Made by a program: the position numbers and the translations under genes
Assembly (NCBI RefSeq): GCF_027111295.1
Contig: NZ_CP114287.1
Span: 5,704,001 to 5,768,000, forward strand
Direction: 5' to 3'
Origin: Flavobacterium gelatinilyticum
GTDB taxonomy: Bacteria > Bacteroidota > Bacteroidia > Flavobacteriales > Flavobacteriaceae
DNA: 64,000 nt
The notes under the pieces: generated by a model
Told to the model about the DNA's origin: nothing
The model's database searches: none
The model's input: only the letters and a program-made list of their open reading frames with translations
Shown: piece after piece, positions 36,675 to 45,756 of the stretch
Layout: the number at the start of each line of letters is the position of its first letter
Numbering within the stretch: the stretch's first letter is position 1

Positions 36675-37388
36675 ATGAATAGAAAACTATTAATTTCGGG
36701 TATATTTTGTATATTCTCAACTTTTAATATTATGGGTCAAACAAATAAAAATGTTTTGAATAGAAAATGGATTGTGTATAATACACAAGATAATGCCTTA
36801 ACAGGTTGGCATTCGTTTATGGACAACTATATCTTAGATTTTACAGACTTTAAGAATTTAAAAATTAAGACACTTGGAGAATCAGAGTTAACTACGATTC
36901 CTTATTCATTTAATAATGCGAATGGAAATGTTTATGAAGATAGCGGTGAATTACTATATAGTGTCCTAAAAATCGATAATACTAAGTTATCTCTCAAAAT
37001 GGGAGAAAGAAGCACAACTACTGTAAATTTTGTTACAATTGACGATAAGAGTTCGAAATTACCCATTAATGAGATTATTAAATTACTTCAAAAAGATAAA
37101 TGGGAAAAAGATTCAAATAGTATTCAATTCACAAATGAACCATATAAAGTTTTAAATCAAATTGAAACTAATTTTAAAGTTTTTATTGAAAAAGATGAAA
37201 AATCCAAGAAAGAGTATAAAGGTGCTTGGCTCTTAGATTCCTACGATGGTATGGTCTTGCTAGAGCTATATTCGGAACGTTTTAATCTTAAAGCAATTTA
37301 CCAAGTTAATGATATTAGTAATAATATTTTAAAAGCAATCTCTACAAATGATAAAGGTGAATCATTACTATTGGAGTTTAAGAGATAA
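36675..37388 (+). CDS. Secreted protein, putative orphan immunity
   Basis: 237 residues. Signal peptide 1-21 (cut after IMG). The mature protein is beta-rich (NRKWIVYNTQD, YILDFTDFKNLKIK, TTVNFVTIDDKSSKL, and a repeat-like FKVFIEK.. half). No family recognised. It starts 1 bp after a toxin-tail-like reading frame and is AT-rich, so it is probably the immunity gene of a displaced RHS tip. A hairpin at 37435-37470 may be its terminator. Confidence 0.55.
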   Translation: MNRKLLISGIFCIFSTFNIMGQTNKNVLNRKWIVYNTQDNALTGWHSFMDNYILDFTDFKNLKIKTLGESELTTIPYSFNNANGNVYEDSGELLYSVLKIDNTKLSLKMGERSTTTVNFVTIDDKSSKLPINEIIKLLQKDKWEKDSNSIQFTNEPYKVLNQIETNFKVFIEKDEKSKKEYKGAWLLDSYDGMVLLELYSERFNLKAIYQVNDISNNILKAISTNDKGESLLLEFKR

Positions 37389-37485
37389 AGAGATAAAAGG
37401 AAGAGTAATATTATCTTTTAAATCTCTCAATTTTTAAAAAACCATTCTATAACGGAGTGGTTTTTTATTTTACATTTTGAATGAA

Positions 37486-37667
37486 TTACTGGTTTGAAAA
37501 AGGTGGTAATTCGAAATTAAATAATTCGCTAGGTCTAACTTCTAAGGCCCTGGCTATTTTGAATATTGTGCTGACAGTCGGATTTATTCTTACCGTCTCA
37601 ATTCTGGCAATTTTGTGATAAGGTTATTTCGGAACGATAAGCCAGTTCTTCTTGTGATATATTCGGT
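37486..37667 (-). pseudogene. XRE-family HTH regulator, frameshifted relic
   Basis: On the minus strand NISQEELAYRSEITLSQ joins, after a single-base frameshift, IARIETVRINPTVSTIFKIA and then RALEVRPSELFNFELPPF before a stop at 37486. This is the second half of an XRE/Cro HTH (Q-x-E-L-A...S.IERG..NP...L..IA.AL). The first helix is missing. Non-functional debris inside the island. Confidence 0.75.
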
Positions 37668-37840
37668 AGTGTTACAGATTAGGTGTTTTTATAATTTAAC
37701 CACTTAACTCACTGAAAAATAAGGTTAAACTTTAATTATTGAATAGAAAAAGAGACGGCTGGCAGGTCGTCTCTTTCGTTTTTTGTCTTTTAATAAGCCT
37801 TAAAATGCATTTATTTTACCTTAGTGTTTCAAATTAGGTT

Positions 37841-37933
37841 ATGAAAATAAAATGTAATTTTTGCAATAGTAAATGCATAAAAAATGGATTTCAATCCAAC
37901 GGAAATAATTCAATGCAGCACAGCCAACCGTAA
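37841..37933 (+). pseudogene. Second transposase N-terminal relic, cut by the right direct repeat
   Basis: ATG 37841 opens KIKCNFCNSKCIKNGFQSNG, again a zinc-ribbon transposase start, different from the relic at 36.4 kb. It is interrupted at about 37912, exactly where the duplicated kinase sequence begins. Confidence 0.65.
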
Positions 37934-38241
37934 CGATTTCATACGAAGATGTCCCAAAAGATCCTAATCTGGTCACTTCGGCAGAAAACTACCACGTAAT
38001 CTCAATCGCCGACAACGGAATTGGAATGGACAACCAATATTCTGATCGTATTTTCGATATGTTCCAACGACTCCACGAACGCGACCAGTACGGCGGAAAC
38101 GGAATAGGTCTCGCACTCTGCCGCCGAATTATAGAAAACCATAATGGTATGATTAACTTCAGCAGCAAACCCGGAGAAGGAACTACGTTCTGGATTTATC
38201 TTCCTAAGAAATAAGAGAATTTATAAAAGGCAGTCTATTGA
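37912..38241 (+). pseudogene. Direct repeat, right copy: duplicated 3' end of the stressosome kinase
   Basis: About 97% identical to 28135-28463. It contains the last part of the HATPase (62 codons from ATG 38026, [15 protein letters not shown]...IYLPKK), the same stop and the same terminator stem, but no kinase upstream. It cannot make a functional kinase. It marks the right edge of the RHS island. Confidence 0.9.
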
Positions 38242-38413
38242 GACTGTTTTTTTGGTTTTATGACCAATAGATATTTTAATTTTTATTTTATCAGAGACTT
38301 TATACGTGTTCGTTTTTTTAAATATATTTGTTTAAGAAAGTGCAAAGTCAGAGATATTTACGCACCAACGAACAGCTTAATAAAATAAAGGTTAAATAAC
38401 TATAAGTTTTAAT

Positions 38414-38848
38414 ATGGGAGAGATTCTTAATGCTTTTAATAATTTTAATAACACCTCAAAACAGTTAATAGTTTTTTTTATAATTATAGGATCATTTTGG
38501 ACTGTTGCATTTTGTTTATTTAAGCCTGAAGTATTTGAATACCCTTTTTATGTGCAATTTGCTTTAATATTTGCATTAAGTGTTTGTTGGTTTCTGTATG
38601 CTTTTTTAGCTAGTTCAAAATTACTTGCTATAATAGATAAGAATGGTACATATGCAATTGGGTTAGTCTCTATCTTTTCGATAGTATTGTTGTGTGTTTC
38701 AATATTAATAAGTTATTATTTTTCAGGTAGTTTTACTTTCTTTCTTCGAATTGCTTTTTTAGCTGTAATGCTGCCTTTTCATATAATAATTGTGCTGTTT
38801 TCTATTGTATTAGATTACAGGGAACTTAGCAGAAATGTTTCTGAATAA
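38414..38848 (+). CDS. Hypothetical four-TM membrane protein
   Basis: 144 residues, four transmembrane segments (about 17-36, 45-66, 78-98 and 103-125). No family recognised. AT-rich like the island next to it. It converges with the CopD-like gene 12 bp away. A fragment of the dispersed palindromic repeat (38342-38362) lies just upstream. Confidence 0.6.
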   Translation: MGEILNAFNNFNNTSKQLIVFFIIIGSFWTVAFCLFKPEVFEYPFYVQFALIFALSVCWFLYAFLASSKLLAIIDKNGTYAIGLVSIFSIVLLCVSILISYYFSGSFTFFLRIAFLAVMLPFHIIIVLFSIVLDYRELSRNVSE

Positions 38849-38860
38849 TAGATCATTCTT

Positions 38861-39307
38861 TCAAATCCCCCCATACCTTAACGTAGATCCCAAAACAAGC
38901 ATAGTAACTCCAATCGAGGTTACCGATAAAATAATAACCGCCATTCGTTTAATATTGTTTGGTGTAAGATTAGGAATGACATAAAACTGGGCGCAGACGG
39001 CACAAAAGAAAGTGCAGAAAAGCAGAATAAGTTTTATGGAAACTACTTTTTCGAATCCGCCCGAAAAGCTGAACCAGGTTTCGTAAGTAACGCCAAAATC
39101 ATACGCCATCCAGATTCCGGTTACGATTAAAACCACGAGGGATGACATACCCAGGGTTTCGAATTTTTTTTCAAAATTTAAAATAATATGCGGGTCTTTC
39201 TTTTTTAAAGCCGCCGGCAGAAAACATACCGCTAGAAATAAATGACCGCCCACCCAGATTGTGGCTGCTAAAAGATGAAGAATTAATACAAAATGGTGAA
39301 GTGTCAT
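38861..39307 (-). CDS. CopD-domain membrane protein
   Basis: 148 residues, four transmembrane segments with conserved His in HHFVLILHLLAATIWVGGHLFL, the CopD/copper resistance D pattern. It may handle copper or heme in the membrane. It follows nrdG by 52 bp on the same strand. Copper handling would fit the neighbouring N2O reductase genes, but the family is loosely defined. Confidence 0.7.
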   Translation of the reverse strand: MTLHHFVLILHLLAATIWVGGHLFLAVCFLPAALKKKDPHIILNFEKKFETLGMSSLVVLIVTGIWMAYDFGVTYETWFSFSGGFEKVVSIKLILLFCTFFCAVCAQFYVIPNLTPNNIKRMAVIILSVTSIGVTMLVLGSTLRYGGI

Positions 39308-39359
39308 AAGATCTTAATTTTGAGTTTTGTTTTGCTGATGAGAGAAAAATACTAAAAAA

Positions 39360-40076
39360 TTAGTCCCTAAAAATAACTTTTATTTTTGAAGACGAAAAGT
39401 TTTTTAATCGTATTTCTTTATGTGAATCGTCTAATTCTGAAAGTGTTGGCACGTTGTTTACAAAATGCTGTACATAATAATTTCCTTCAAAATGCTGTTC
39501 TTCCAGATATTCGATCATTTTTACAAATTCAGGTTCACTGATAAGGGAAGAATGAAAAGTGGTTCGGATTTCAAATGGAATTTCAGATTGAAGCAGAAGA
39601 GAAAGACTCTGCTCAAATTCCGGAAATAATTTGGATTTTGTAATATGCTTAAACGTACCGGGAAGACTTTTAAAATCCAGTGCCACATAATCGATTAATT
39701 GGTCCTGAATTAGTTTTTGCAGTACTTTCGGGTTGGAACCGTTGGTGTCGATTTTTACTACAAACCCCATTTCTTTGATTTTTTTTATAAAAGAAACAAT
39801 GTTTTTGTGCATCGTGCATTCGCCGCCACTTAACACAACACCGTCCAGAAGTCCTTTTCGGGACTGGAGAAAAAACAGGATCGAATCAAAATCTATTTGA
39901 CCTTTACCTAAAACGATATCCGGATTGTAGCAGTATAAACACCGCATATTACAGCCCGCAAACCACACTATGCAGGCTGTTCTATCCGGATAATCTAATA
40001 AGGTAAAGGGGGTAAGACTGTAAATTGCCTTAGTAGATAATAGCTTCTTCGAAATGTGTACGCTGCTGGTGTTCAC
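39360..40076 (-). CDS. nrdG: Anaerobic ribonucleotide reductase activating enzyme
   Basis: 238 residues, radical SAM. The cluster motif is CNMRCLYC (C-x3-C-x2-C), followed by GVVLSGGECT. The start codon is GTG (40074-40076). It uses SAM and a [4Fe-4S] cluster to make the glycyl radical on NrdD. It overlaps the frameshifted end of nrdD by 47 bp, which supports the idea that nrdD originally ended at 40030. Confidence 0.9.
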   Translation of the reverse strand: MNTSSVHISKKLLSTKAIYSLTPFTLLDYPDRTACIVWFAGCNMRCLYCYNPDIVLGKGQIDFDSILFFLQSRKGLLDGVVLSGGECTMHKNIVSFIKKIKEMGFVVKIDTNGSNPKVLQKLIQDQLIDYVALDFKSLPGTFKHITKSKLFPEFEQSLSLLLQSEIPFEIRTTFHSSLISEPEFVKMIEYLEEQHFEGNYYVQHFVNNVPTLSELDDSHKEIRLKNFSSSKIKVIFRD

Positions 40077-40195
40077 CTTTTTTTCCTATGTTAAAACTTT
40101 CTACAGGTCTGTGATAACCCATTACTCGTGTATAAACCAAACATTTGCTTCTTTTGGTTTGATTCTGTTCCAGAATTTTATGCGTTTTTGTTTTC
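40030..40195 (-). other. Detached C-terminal glycyl-radical segment of nrdD (+1 frame)
   Basis: The +1 frame behind the nrdD stop reads THKILEQNQTKRSKCLVY, then TRVMGYHRPVESFNIGKK, then GEHQQRTHFEE and stops at 40030-40032. RVMGY is the glycyl-radical loop of class III reductases and would normally be continuous with the main frame. One extra A (five-A run, plus-strand T run 40185-40189) is enough to explain the break. Confidence 0.85.
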
Positions 40196-42301
40196 ATAAG
40201 CTAAGTGTTTTTGATTGTTTTTATTGAGTAAAATTTCGTCGCATTTTGGGCAGTATTCATGTTCGCCGTTAAGGTAGCCATGAATAGGGCAGATGCTGAA
40301 AATTGGTGTTACGGTTATATATGGCAGTTTAAAGTTGGTTAAAACCTTTTTTACAAAGTTTTTACAAGCTTCGGGACTGCTTATTTTTTCTCGCATATAC
40401 AAATGCAGCACCGTACCGCCGGTATATTTGCACTGCAGTTCATCCTGAAGCAGTAAGGCTTCAAAAGGATCTTCGGTATGGTCTACCGGAATCTGTGAAC
40501 TGTTTGTATAATAGATGTTTTCGTTTTGTCCGGCCTGTAAAATCTGCGGAAAACGTTTTTTATCTTCTTTGGCAAAACGATACGTTGTTCCTTCTGCCGG
40601 AGTAGCTTCGAGATTGTACAGGTTTCCGGTTTCTTCCTGAAACTCTTTCATTCGCAGACGGATATGATCCAGAATTTCGGTTGCAAAATGAATTCCTGAA
40701 TTGGATGTTATATTTTGTTTTCCATCAGAAAAATTAATGACCATTTCATTCATCCCGTTTACACCAATTGTTGAAAAGTGGTTTCTGAAATGATCTAAAT
40801 AGCGTTTAGTGTAAGGATAAAGTCCCTGGTCATACATTTTCTGAATAAAAATTCTTTTTTTCTCTAAAGTCGATTTTGCAATCTGCAGCAACTCATCCAG
40901 ATGTTCAAATAAACTGATGATGTTGCCTTTATATAAATATCCCAAACGGGCCATATTGATGGTCACAACCCCAATACTTCCGGTCATTTCGGCACTTCCA
41001 AACAGACCGTTGCCTCGTTTTAATAATTCTCTTAAATCCAGCTGTAAACGGCAGCACATACTTCGTACGGCGTTTGGTTTGTAGGCATCCGGATTTTCGA
41101 TTCGGTTTCCTTTTTCATCAAGAATATACTGGCTTCCTATGAAGTTCTGGAAATAAGAGGAACCAATTTTGGCTGTATTTTCAAATAATAAATCAACATT
41201 TTCTCCTTCCCAGTCAAAATCTTCCGTAATGTTTACAGTCGGGATTGGGAATGTAAAAGGCTGTCCGTTGGCATCACCTTCTGTCATAATAGTGTAATAT
41301 GCCTTGTTGATCAGGTTCATTTCATGCTGAAAATCGGCATACTTCAGGTTGACTAATTTGTCAACGCCGCGTTTTTTTGCTTCGGCTGTCAGTACTTCAT
41401 CTTCTATATCCAAAAACAAATGCAGATCTTTTCTGGTTGGAATCTGTTCTCTTAAATCTTCCGGAACATTCCAGTCGAGTGTTATATTGGTAAATGGCGA
41501 CTGTCCCCAGCGCGCCGGTACATTTAAGTTATAAACAAAACCTCTGATGGCTTTTAGAATCTGATCGTACGAAAGCTGATCTTTAAAAACATAAGGAGCC
41601 AGATAAGTATCAAAAGAACTGAAAGCCTGAGCACCTGCCCATTCGCTTTGCAGGATTCCCAGGAAATTCGCCATTTGTCCCAAAGCTTCCCTAAAATGAG
41701 AAGGAGGTCTGCTCTCAACCCTTCCGCGTACACCATTGAATCCTTCGTTTAATAGTACACGCAGGCTCCACCCGGCGCAGTATCCTGTGAGGCAGTCAAG
41801 ATCATGAATGTGTATGTCGCCATTCCTGTGTGCAGAACCTTCTTCTTTATTATAAATTTTATCAAGCCAGTAATTGGCAATAATTTTTCCGGCAGTATTG
41901 CTTACCAGTCCGGCGTTTGAATACGAAATATTGGCATTGGCATTAATACGCCAGTCCGATTGATGAATGTATTCTTCGACAGTCTGTGTACTGTCGATAT
42001 AAGTTGTGTCATCGTTTAAACCATTAATATGTTCACGCTGCAATTTTCTTGTATGACGGTAAATGATAAAAGACCGCATGGTTTTGAAGTAGCCATTTTC
42101 AAAAAGTACTCTTTCAATAGTATCCTGAATCTCTTCTACAGGCCATGAGTATTTGCCTTCCAGCCCGGAAAGTACAATTTTAAAAATTTTTTTATCTACC
42201 GTTTGATTTACACTCTGAAAAGCTTTTTGTATAGCATCCTCAATTTTGTAAGCTTCAAAAGGTTTGTAATCGCCATTGCGTTTGATCACATATTTCTCCA
42301 T
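40178..42301 (-). CDS. nrdD: Anaerobic ribonucleoside-triphosphate reductase, frame-interrupted
   Basis: 707 residues in the main frame. ATP-cone at 1-90 (YVIKRNGDYKPFEAYKIEDAI), the ten-stranded barrel with GDIHIHDLDCLTGYCAGWSL, and the C-terminal zinc site (ICPIHGYLNGEHEYCPKC). The protein makes dNTPs without oxygen. The frame ends KNA-stop shortly after the zinc knuckle, before the glycyl-radical loop that the enzyme needs; that loop is encoded downstream in the +1 frame. So it is either a one-base sequence error, a true inactivating indel, or (less likely) programmed frameshifting. Ten bp separate it from ytfE. Confidence 0.9.
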   Translation of the reverse strand: MEKYVIKRNGDYKPFEAYKIEDAIQKAFQSVNQTVDKKIFKIVLSGLEGKYSWPVEEIQDTIERVLFENGYFKTMRSFIIYRHTRKLQREHINGLNDDTTYIDSTQTVEEYIHQSDWRINANANISYSNAGLVSNTAGKIIANYWLDKIYNKEEGSAHRNGDIHIHDLDCLTGYCAGWSLRVLLNEGFNGVRGRVESRPPSHFREALGQMANFLGILQSEWAGAQAFSSFDTYLAPYVFKDQLSYDQILKAIRGFVYNLNVPARWGQSPFTNITLDWNVPEDLREQIPTRKDLHLFLDIEDEVLTAEAKKRGVDKLVNLKYADFQHEMNLINKAYYTIMTEGDANGQPFTFPIPTVNITEDFDWEGENVDLLFENTAKIGSSYFQNFIGSQYILDEKGNRIENPDAYKPNAVRSMCCRLQLDLRELLKRGNGLFGSAEMTGSIGVVTINMARLGYLYKGNIISLFEHLDELLQIAKSTLEKKRIFIQKMYDQGLYPYTKRYLDHFRNHFSTIGVNGMNEMVINFSDGKQNITSNSGIHFATEILDHIRLRMKEFQEETGNLYNLEATPAEGTTYRFAKEDKKRFPQILQAGQNENIYYTNSSQIPVDHTEDPFEALLLQDELQCKYTGGTVLHLYMREKISSPEACKNFVKKVLTNFKLPYITVTPIFSICPIHGYLNGEHEYCPKCDEILLNKNNQKHLAYENKNA

Positions 42302-42310
42302 GATATTTTT

Positions 42311-43048
42311 TTAGTTGTAAGTCACTTGTTCAAAAGATTTTTCCAGTTCAATTGCCTTTGGAAACAAAATATTGTTTTCCATATGAATGTGTTTTCGTAA
42401 ATCTTTTTCAAATTCTCCAAGCAATACAAAAGCGGCTTTATAAGTATTGCATGATTCAGCTGGAGGTGTGTAATTATTAGTTAATGCCGCAATTCGCCTA
42501 AAACGTTCTCCCTCTGTTTCGTGATCCTGTTTTAAGGAAGCTATTGGGTTTTTAATAGAGCCAAACTGAGGTGTTTCAATATAAAGCCCTTTGCTTTGTG
42601 CCCTTTTCATTTTTTGTATATAAGGAAAAACTACCAATTCTTCTTTTTTCATATGGGCTGCCAAATCCAGTGCAGCCTTAGAAAAAATCGTATGTATTTC
42701 ATGCAGTTCCGGATGTATAGCACCGTGTACACCGCATAATTTATTTAGATACTGAAGAATAATAGGGGATTTTTCCTCAATGTATCTGTGATGCGTTTTG
42801 GTGATATAATCTGTAATCATGTCTACTGACCATGTTTTGTAATCAAAAGACTGGTTGGCAGAACTTTTTTTTGCCGCTTCAATATGTTCGATTAGAAGAG
42901 TTTGCTCGATGTCACGTTTTTTGCAGACCTCTTCGATAGTTCTATGACCTTTGCAGCAAAAATCGATATGATATTTTGTAAAAATAGCTGCAGTTCTGAA
43001 ATCATCTGCTACGATTTCACCAATGGTAGTTTTACTTGTGAGTTTCAT
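42311..43048 (-). CDS. Di-iron iron-sulfur cluster repair protein (YtfE/ScdA/RIC)
   Basis: 245 residues from the preferred start (an upstream ATG at 43069 adds 7 residues). The N-terminal ScdA domain (FRTAAIFTKYHIDFCCKGHRTIEEVC) is followed by a hemerythrin-like four-helix domain with His/Glu ligands (THHRYIEE, HGAIHPELHEIH, HMKKEELVVFPYI, LKQDHETEGE, HIHMENNILFP). It repairs Fe-S clusters after NO or oxidative damage. Placement with nadA (an Fe-S enzyme), nrdDG and the nos genes fits NO stress during denitrification. Confidence 0.92.
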   Translation of the reverse strand: MKLTSKTTIGEIVADDFRTAAIFTKYHIDFCCKGHRTIEEVCKKRDIEQTLLIEHIEAAKKSSANQSFDYKTWSVDMITDYITKTHHRYIEEKSPIILQYLNKLCGVHGAIHPELHEIHTIFSKAALDLAAHMKKEELVVFPYIQKMKRAQSKGLYIETPQFGSIKNPIASLKQDHETEGERFRRIAALTNNYTPPAESCNTYKAAFVLLGEFEKDLRKHIHMENNILFPKAIELEKSFEQVTYN

Positions 43049-43085
43049 AATGGTTAGGGGGTATATCAATTGTTTTTTAGTTATT

Positions 43086-44597
43086 TCAGCACATTTCTTT
43101 TTTTTCGGTTTTGCATTGTTTTATTATAATTAATGCTGTAGCTAGCATATTTGAAAATTCTATAAACGGAATCGTTATTTCGTGTGCTTCAATAAGGGCT
43201 ATAGCGGCATTGTTAAGCATTTTTATCTTTTCATGAGCCACATCGGCATTGCGGTCGTCACTCGTATAAAAAGCCGTTACAAGACCTTTCAGCTCTTTTT
43301 TCAGAATATCAAAAGCGTAATAATCATTTGACTGTTGTGCTTTTGGAAACTTCGGAATTAATATTTTAGACGAATACGTAAACTCTGCAATCGTTCTGTC
43401 GATATTTTCAGACGCCTGATGTGCAAATACCAAAGCTTCAAGAAGCGAGTTAGATGCCAGACGATTTTTGCCGTGAAGTCCCGTTCTGGCGCATTCGCCA
43501 ATAGCATACAGATTACGGATATTCGTCGCCCCGTTTCGGTCCACTTTTATACCACCGCATTGATAATGTGCCGCAGGTACTATGGGAATTAAATCGGTTT
43601 CGGGTTTAATGCCCAATTCGTTGCAATGTGCCGTAATAGCCGGGAATTGATTGTAAAACGCATCGCGGTCTAAATGACGGCAGTCCAGATACACATGATT
43701 TTTTGAACTGTACTGAAGTTCTTTGCTTATAGCCTGCGAAATAATATCGCGTGTAGCCAGTTCGCCGCGTGTATCGTACTTAAAAAGAAATCTCTTCTGA
43801 TCTTCGTTTACGATATGCGCACCGTAACCCCTTACAGCTTCGGAAATAAGGAACAATTGATTTTCTTTTCCCGTATACAAAGCCGTTGGATGAAACTGAA
43901 TATACTGCATATCTTCAATTTCGGCTCCGGCACGTGCCGCCATTGCAATTCCGTCTCCGGTAGCGATCAGCGGGTTGGTGGTGTTTTCAAACAGCTGTCC
44001 GCATCCTCCTGTACTTAGCACAGTTGTTCTGGTTCTGATGTATTTTATGCGATTGTGTTTTTTATCATAGAAGAAAGCCCCGGTGCAGGTAGTTTTATTT
44101 TTTTTTGTTTCTGTATTCAAGTCAATGACAAAATGATTTTCAAGCATTTCAATGTTTGGCATTTTCTTAATGATTTTGAGAAGTTTGTTCTCAATTTCGA
44201 GACCGGAGCTGTCTTTATGATGTAAAATTCTGTGTTGTGAGTGTCCGCCTTCAAGCCCTAATTCCCAATGACCTTCCTGATCTTTATCGAACGAAGTGCC
44301 AATTTCAATTAGTTCCTTAAGTCTGTCAGGAGCCTGTTTTATAACCATATTGACAATTTCTTCATCGCAGTGGCCGTCTCCTGCTCGAAGCGTATCTTTT
44401 ATATGCTGATTAAAACTGTCTTGTATATGGTTGGTTACCACTGCAATACCACCTTGTGCAAGTTGTGTATTGGTGTTTTTGGCAGTTTCTTTCGTCATTA
44501 TAACAATAGATAAATCCGGGCGTTTTTTTGCCGTTTTCATAGCAAAAAATAATCCTGAAATACCAGAACCTATGATAAGTATATCTGTTTTAAGCAT
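43086..44597 (-). CDS. nadB: L-aspartate oxidase
   Basis: 503 residues, flavoprotein. FAD site GSGISGLFFA at the N terminus, NTQLAQGGIAVV, the substrate-site RGYGAHIVNE and the family motif HYQCGGIKVD...NLYAIGECARTGLHGKNRLASNSLLEALVFA. Oxidises aspartate to iminoaspartate with O2 or fumarate as acceptor, the first step of NAD synthesis. 33 bp downstream of nadA. Confidence 0.96.
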   Translation of the reverse strand: MLKTDILIIGSGISGLFFAMKTAKKRPDLSIVIMTKETAKNTNTQLAQGGIAVVTNHIQDSFNQHIKDTLRAGDGHCDEEIVNMVIKQAPDRLKELIEIGTSFDKDQEGHWELGLEGGHSQHRILHHKDSSGLEIENKLLKIIKKMPNIEMLENHFVIDLNTETKKNKTTCTGAFFYDKKHNRIKYIRTRTTVLSTGGCGQLFENTTNPLIATGDGIAMAARAGAEIEDMQYIQFHPTALYTGKENQLFLISEAVRGYGAHIVNEDQKRFLFKYDTRGELATRDIISQAISKELQYSSKNHVYLDCRHLDRDAFYNQFPAITAHCNELGIKPETDLIPIVPAAHYQCGGIKVDRNGATNIRNLYAIGECARTGLHGKNRLASNSLLEALVFAHQASENIDRTIAEFTYSSKILIPKFPKAQQSNDYYAFDILKKELKGLVTAFYTSDDRNADVAHEKIKMLNNAAIALIEAHEITIPFIEFSNMLATALIIIKQCKTEKKEMC

Positions 44598-44630
44598 GTT
44601 ATTTTGATTTAGATGTATTGCAATTCTTTT

Positions 44631-45563
44631 TTAAGATAATTCCAGCATTCTTTCAATTGGCTTCAGCGCTTCGGCTCGTAACTCTTCTGTAATCAGCATT
44701 TCAGGGCTTTCATTTTTCAGGCACAAATACAATTTTTCGAGTGTATTCATTTTCATAAAAGCACATTCACTGCAGGCACAGGTATTGTCCTCTGTGGAAG
44801 GAGCCGGAATCAGCGTCTTTTCGGGTACAGCTTTTGTGAGCTCATGTAAGATTCCGGCTTCTGTAGCCACAATGAAAACGGCAGCAGGTTCCGTTTTAAT
44901 AAAATTTATAATGCCCGATGTCGAGCCAATATAATGGGCCACTTTTAAAATGTGGCTTTCAGATTCTGGGTGCGCGGCAATTTTTGCCGTTGGGTTTTTA
45001 GTATAAATTTCGATCAGTTTGTCCAATGAAAAGGCTTCATGCACGACACAAGAGCCTTTCCATAAGACGAGGTCACGTTTGGTTTCTTTTTGAAGGTAAT
45101 TCCCTAAATTCTGATCCGGTGCGAAAATGATTTTCTTGTCGGCAGGAATTGACCCGATTATTTTTTTGGCATTCGCCGAAGTGCAAACCAGATCGCTCAT
45201 AGCTTTTATTTCGGCAGAACAATTAATGTAGGTTACCACCACATGATCCGGATGCTGTTCCTTAAAGATTTTAAAATCTGTAGGATTGCAGCCGTCAGCA
45301 AGAGAGCATCCCGCTTCCCAGTCCGGTAAGACTACTTTTTTGTCCGGATTTAAAATTTTTGCAGTTTCTGCCATAAAATGCACACCGGCAAAAACAATAA
45401 TATCGGCATCTGTATTCTGAGCCTTTTTAGATAATTCAAGGCTGTCTCCAATAAAATCTGCTATTTCCTGAATGTCTTCATTTTGATAATAATGAGCGAG
45501 GATAACGGCATTCTTTTCTTGTTTTAATCGGAGTATTTCCTGTACTAAAAAGTCTTTATTCAT
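44631..45563 (-). CDS. nadA: Quinolinate synthase
   Basis: 310 residues. [23 protein letters not shown] start, and [4Fe-4S] ligands in [15 protein letters not shown] and the C-terminal [13 protein letters not shown]. Condenses iminoaspartate with dihydroxyacetone phosphate to quinolinate. First gene of the minus-strand operon nadA-nadB-ytfE-nrdD-nrdG, about 130 bp behind a Crp/Fnr-type palindrome. Confidence 0.96.
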   Translation of the reverse strand: MNKDFLVQEILRLKQEKNAVILAHYYQNEDIQEIADFIGDSLELSKKAQNTDADIIVFAGVHFMAETAKILNPDKKVVLPDWEAGCSLADGCNPTDFKIFKEQHPDHVVVTYINCSAEIKAMSDLVCTSANAKKIIGSIPADKKIIFAPDQNLGNYLQKETKRDLVLWKGSCVVHEAFSLDKLIEIYTKNPTAKIAAHPESESHILKVAHYIGSTSGIINFIKTEPAAVFIVATEAGILHELTKAVPEKTLIPAPSTEDNTCACSECAFMKMNTLEKLYLCLKNESPEMLITEELRAEALKPIERMLELS

Positions 45564-45695
45564 TTTTAATTCTAAATTTTTATCTCCTGATGTAACAGAA
45601 AAAGTGTGTGGGTTTGATTTAAATTGTGTTAAAAAATGCGCGGTTAAGCATATAATTTTAATAGGGTAAATGTATCATCAACAAATTTTTCAAAA

Positions 45696-45711
45696 TATGA
45701 TTCCAATCATA
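45696..45711. promoter_or_regulatory. Crp/Fnr-type operator upstream of nadA
   Basis: TATGATTCCAATCATA, a perfect 7+7 inverted repeat with a 2-bp spacer. The same half-sites occur at 48880 and 55754. Its position suggests control of the whole nadA...nrdG operon. Confidence 0.75.
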
Positions 45712-45756
45712 CTGTATTATATTTATTTTTATATGTTAACCTTATGTGCCTGACCC

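Noticed and set aside
38026..38214. 62-codon frame as a stand-alone ATPase protein
   Set aside because: It is the duplicated end of the kinase gene at 28.2-28.4 kb, without an N-box or any upstream domain.
40178..40200. Programmed +1 frameshifting in nrdD
   Set aside because: No recognisable slippery codon plus stop combination; a one-base change in the A run is simpler. Kept only as a minor option.
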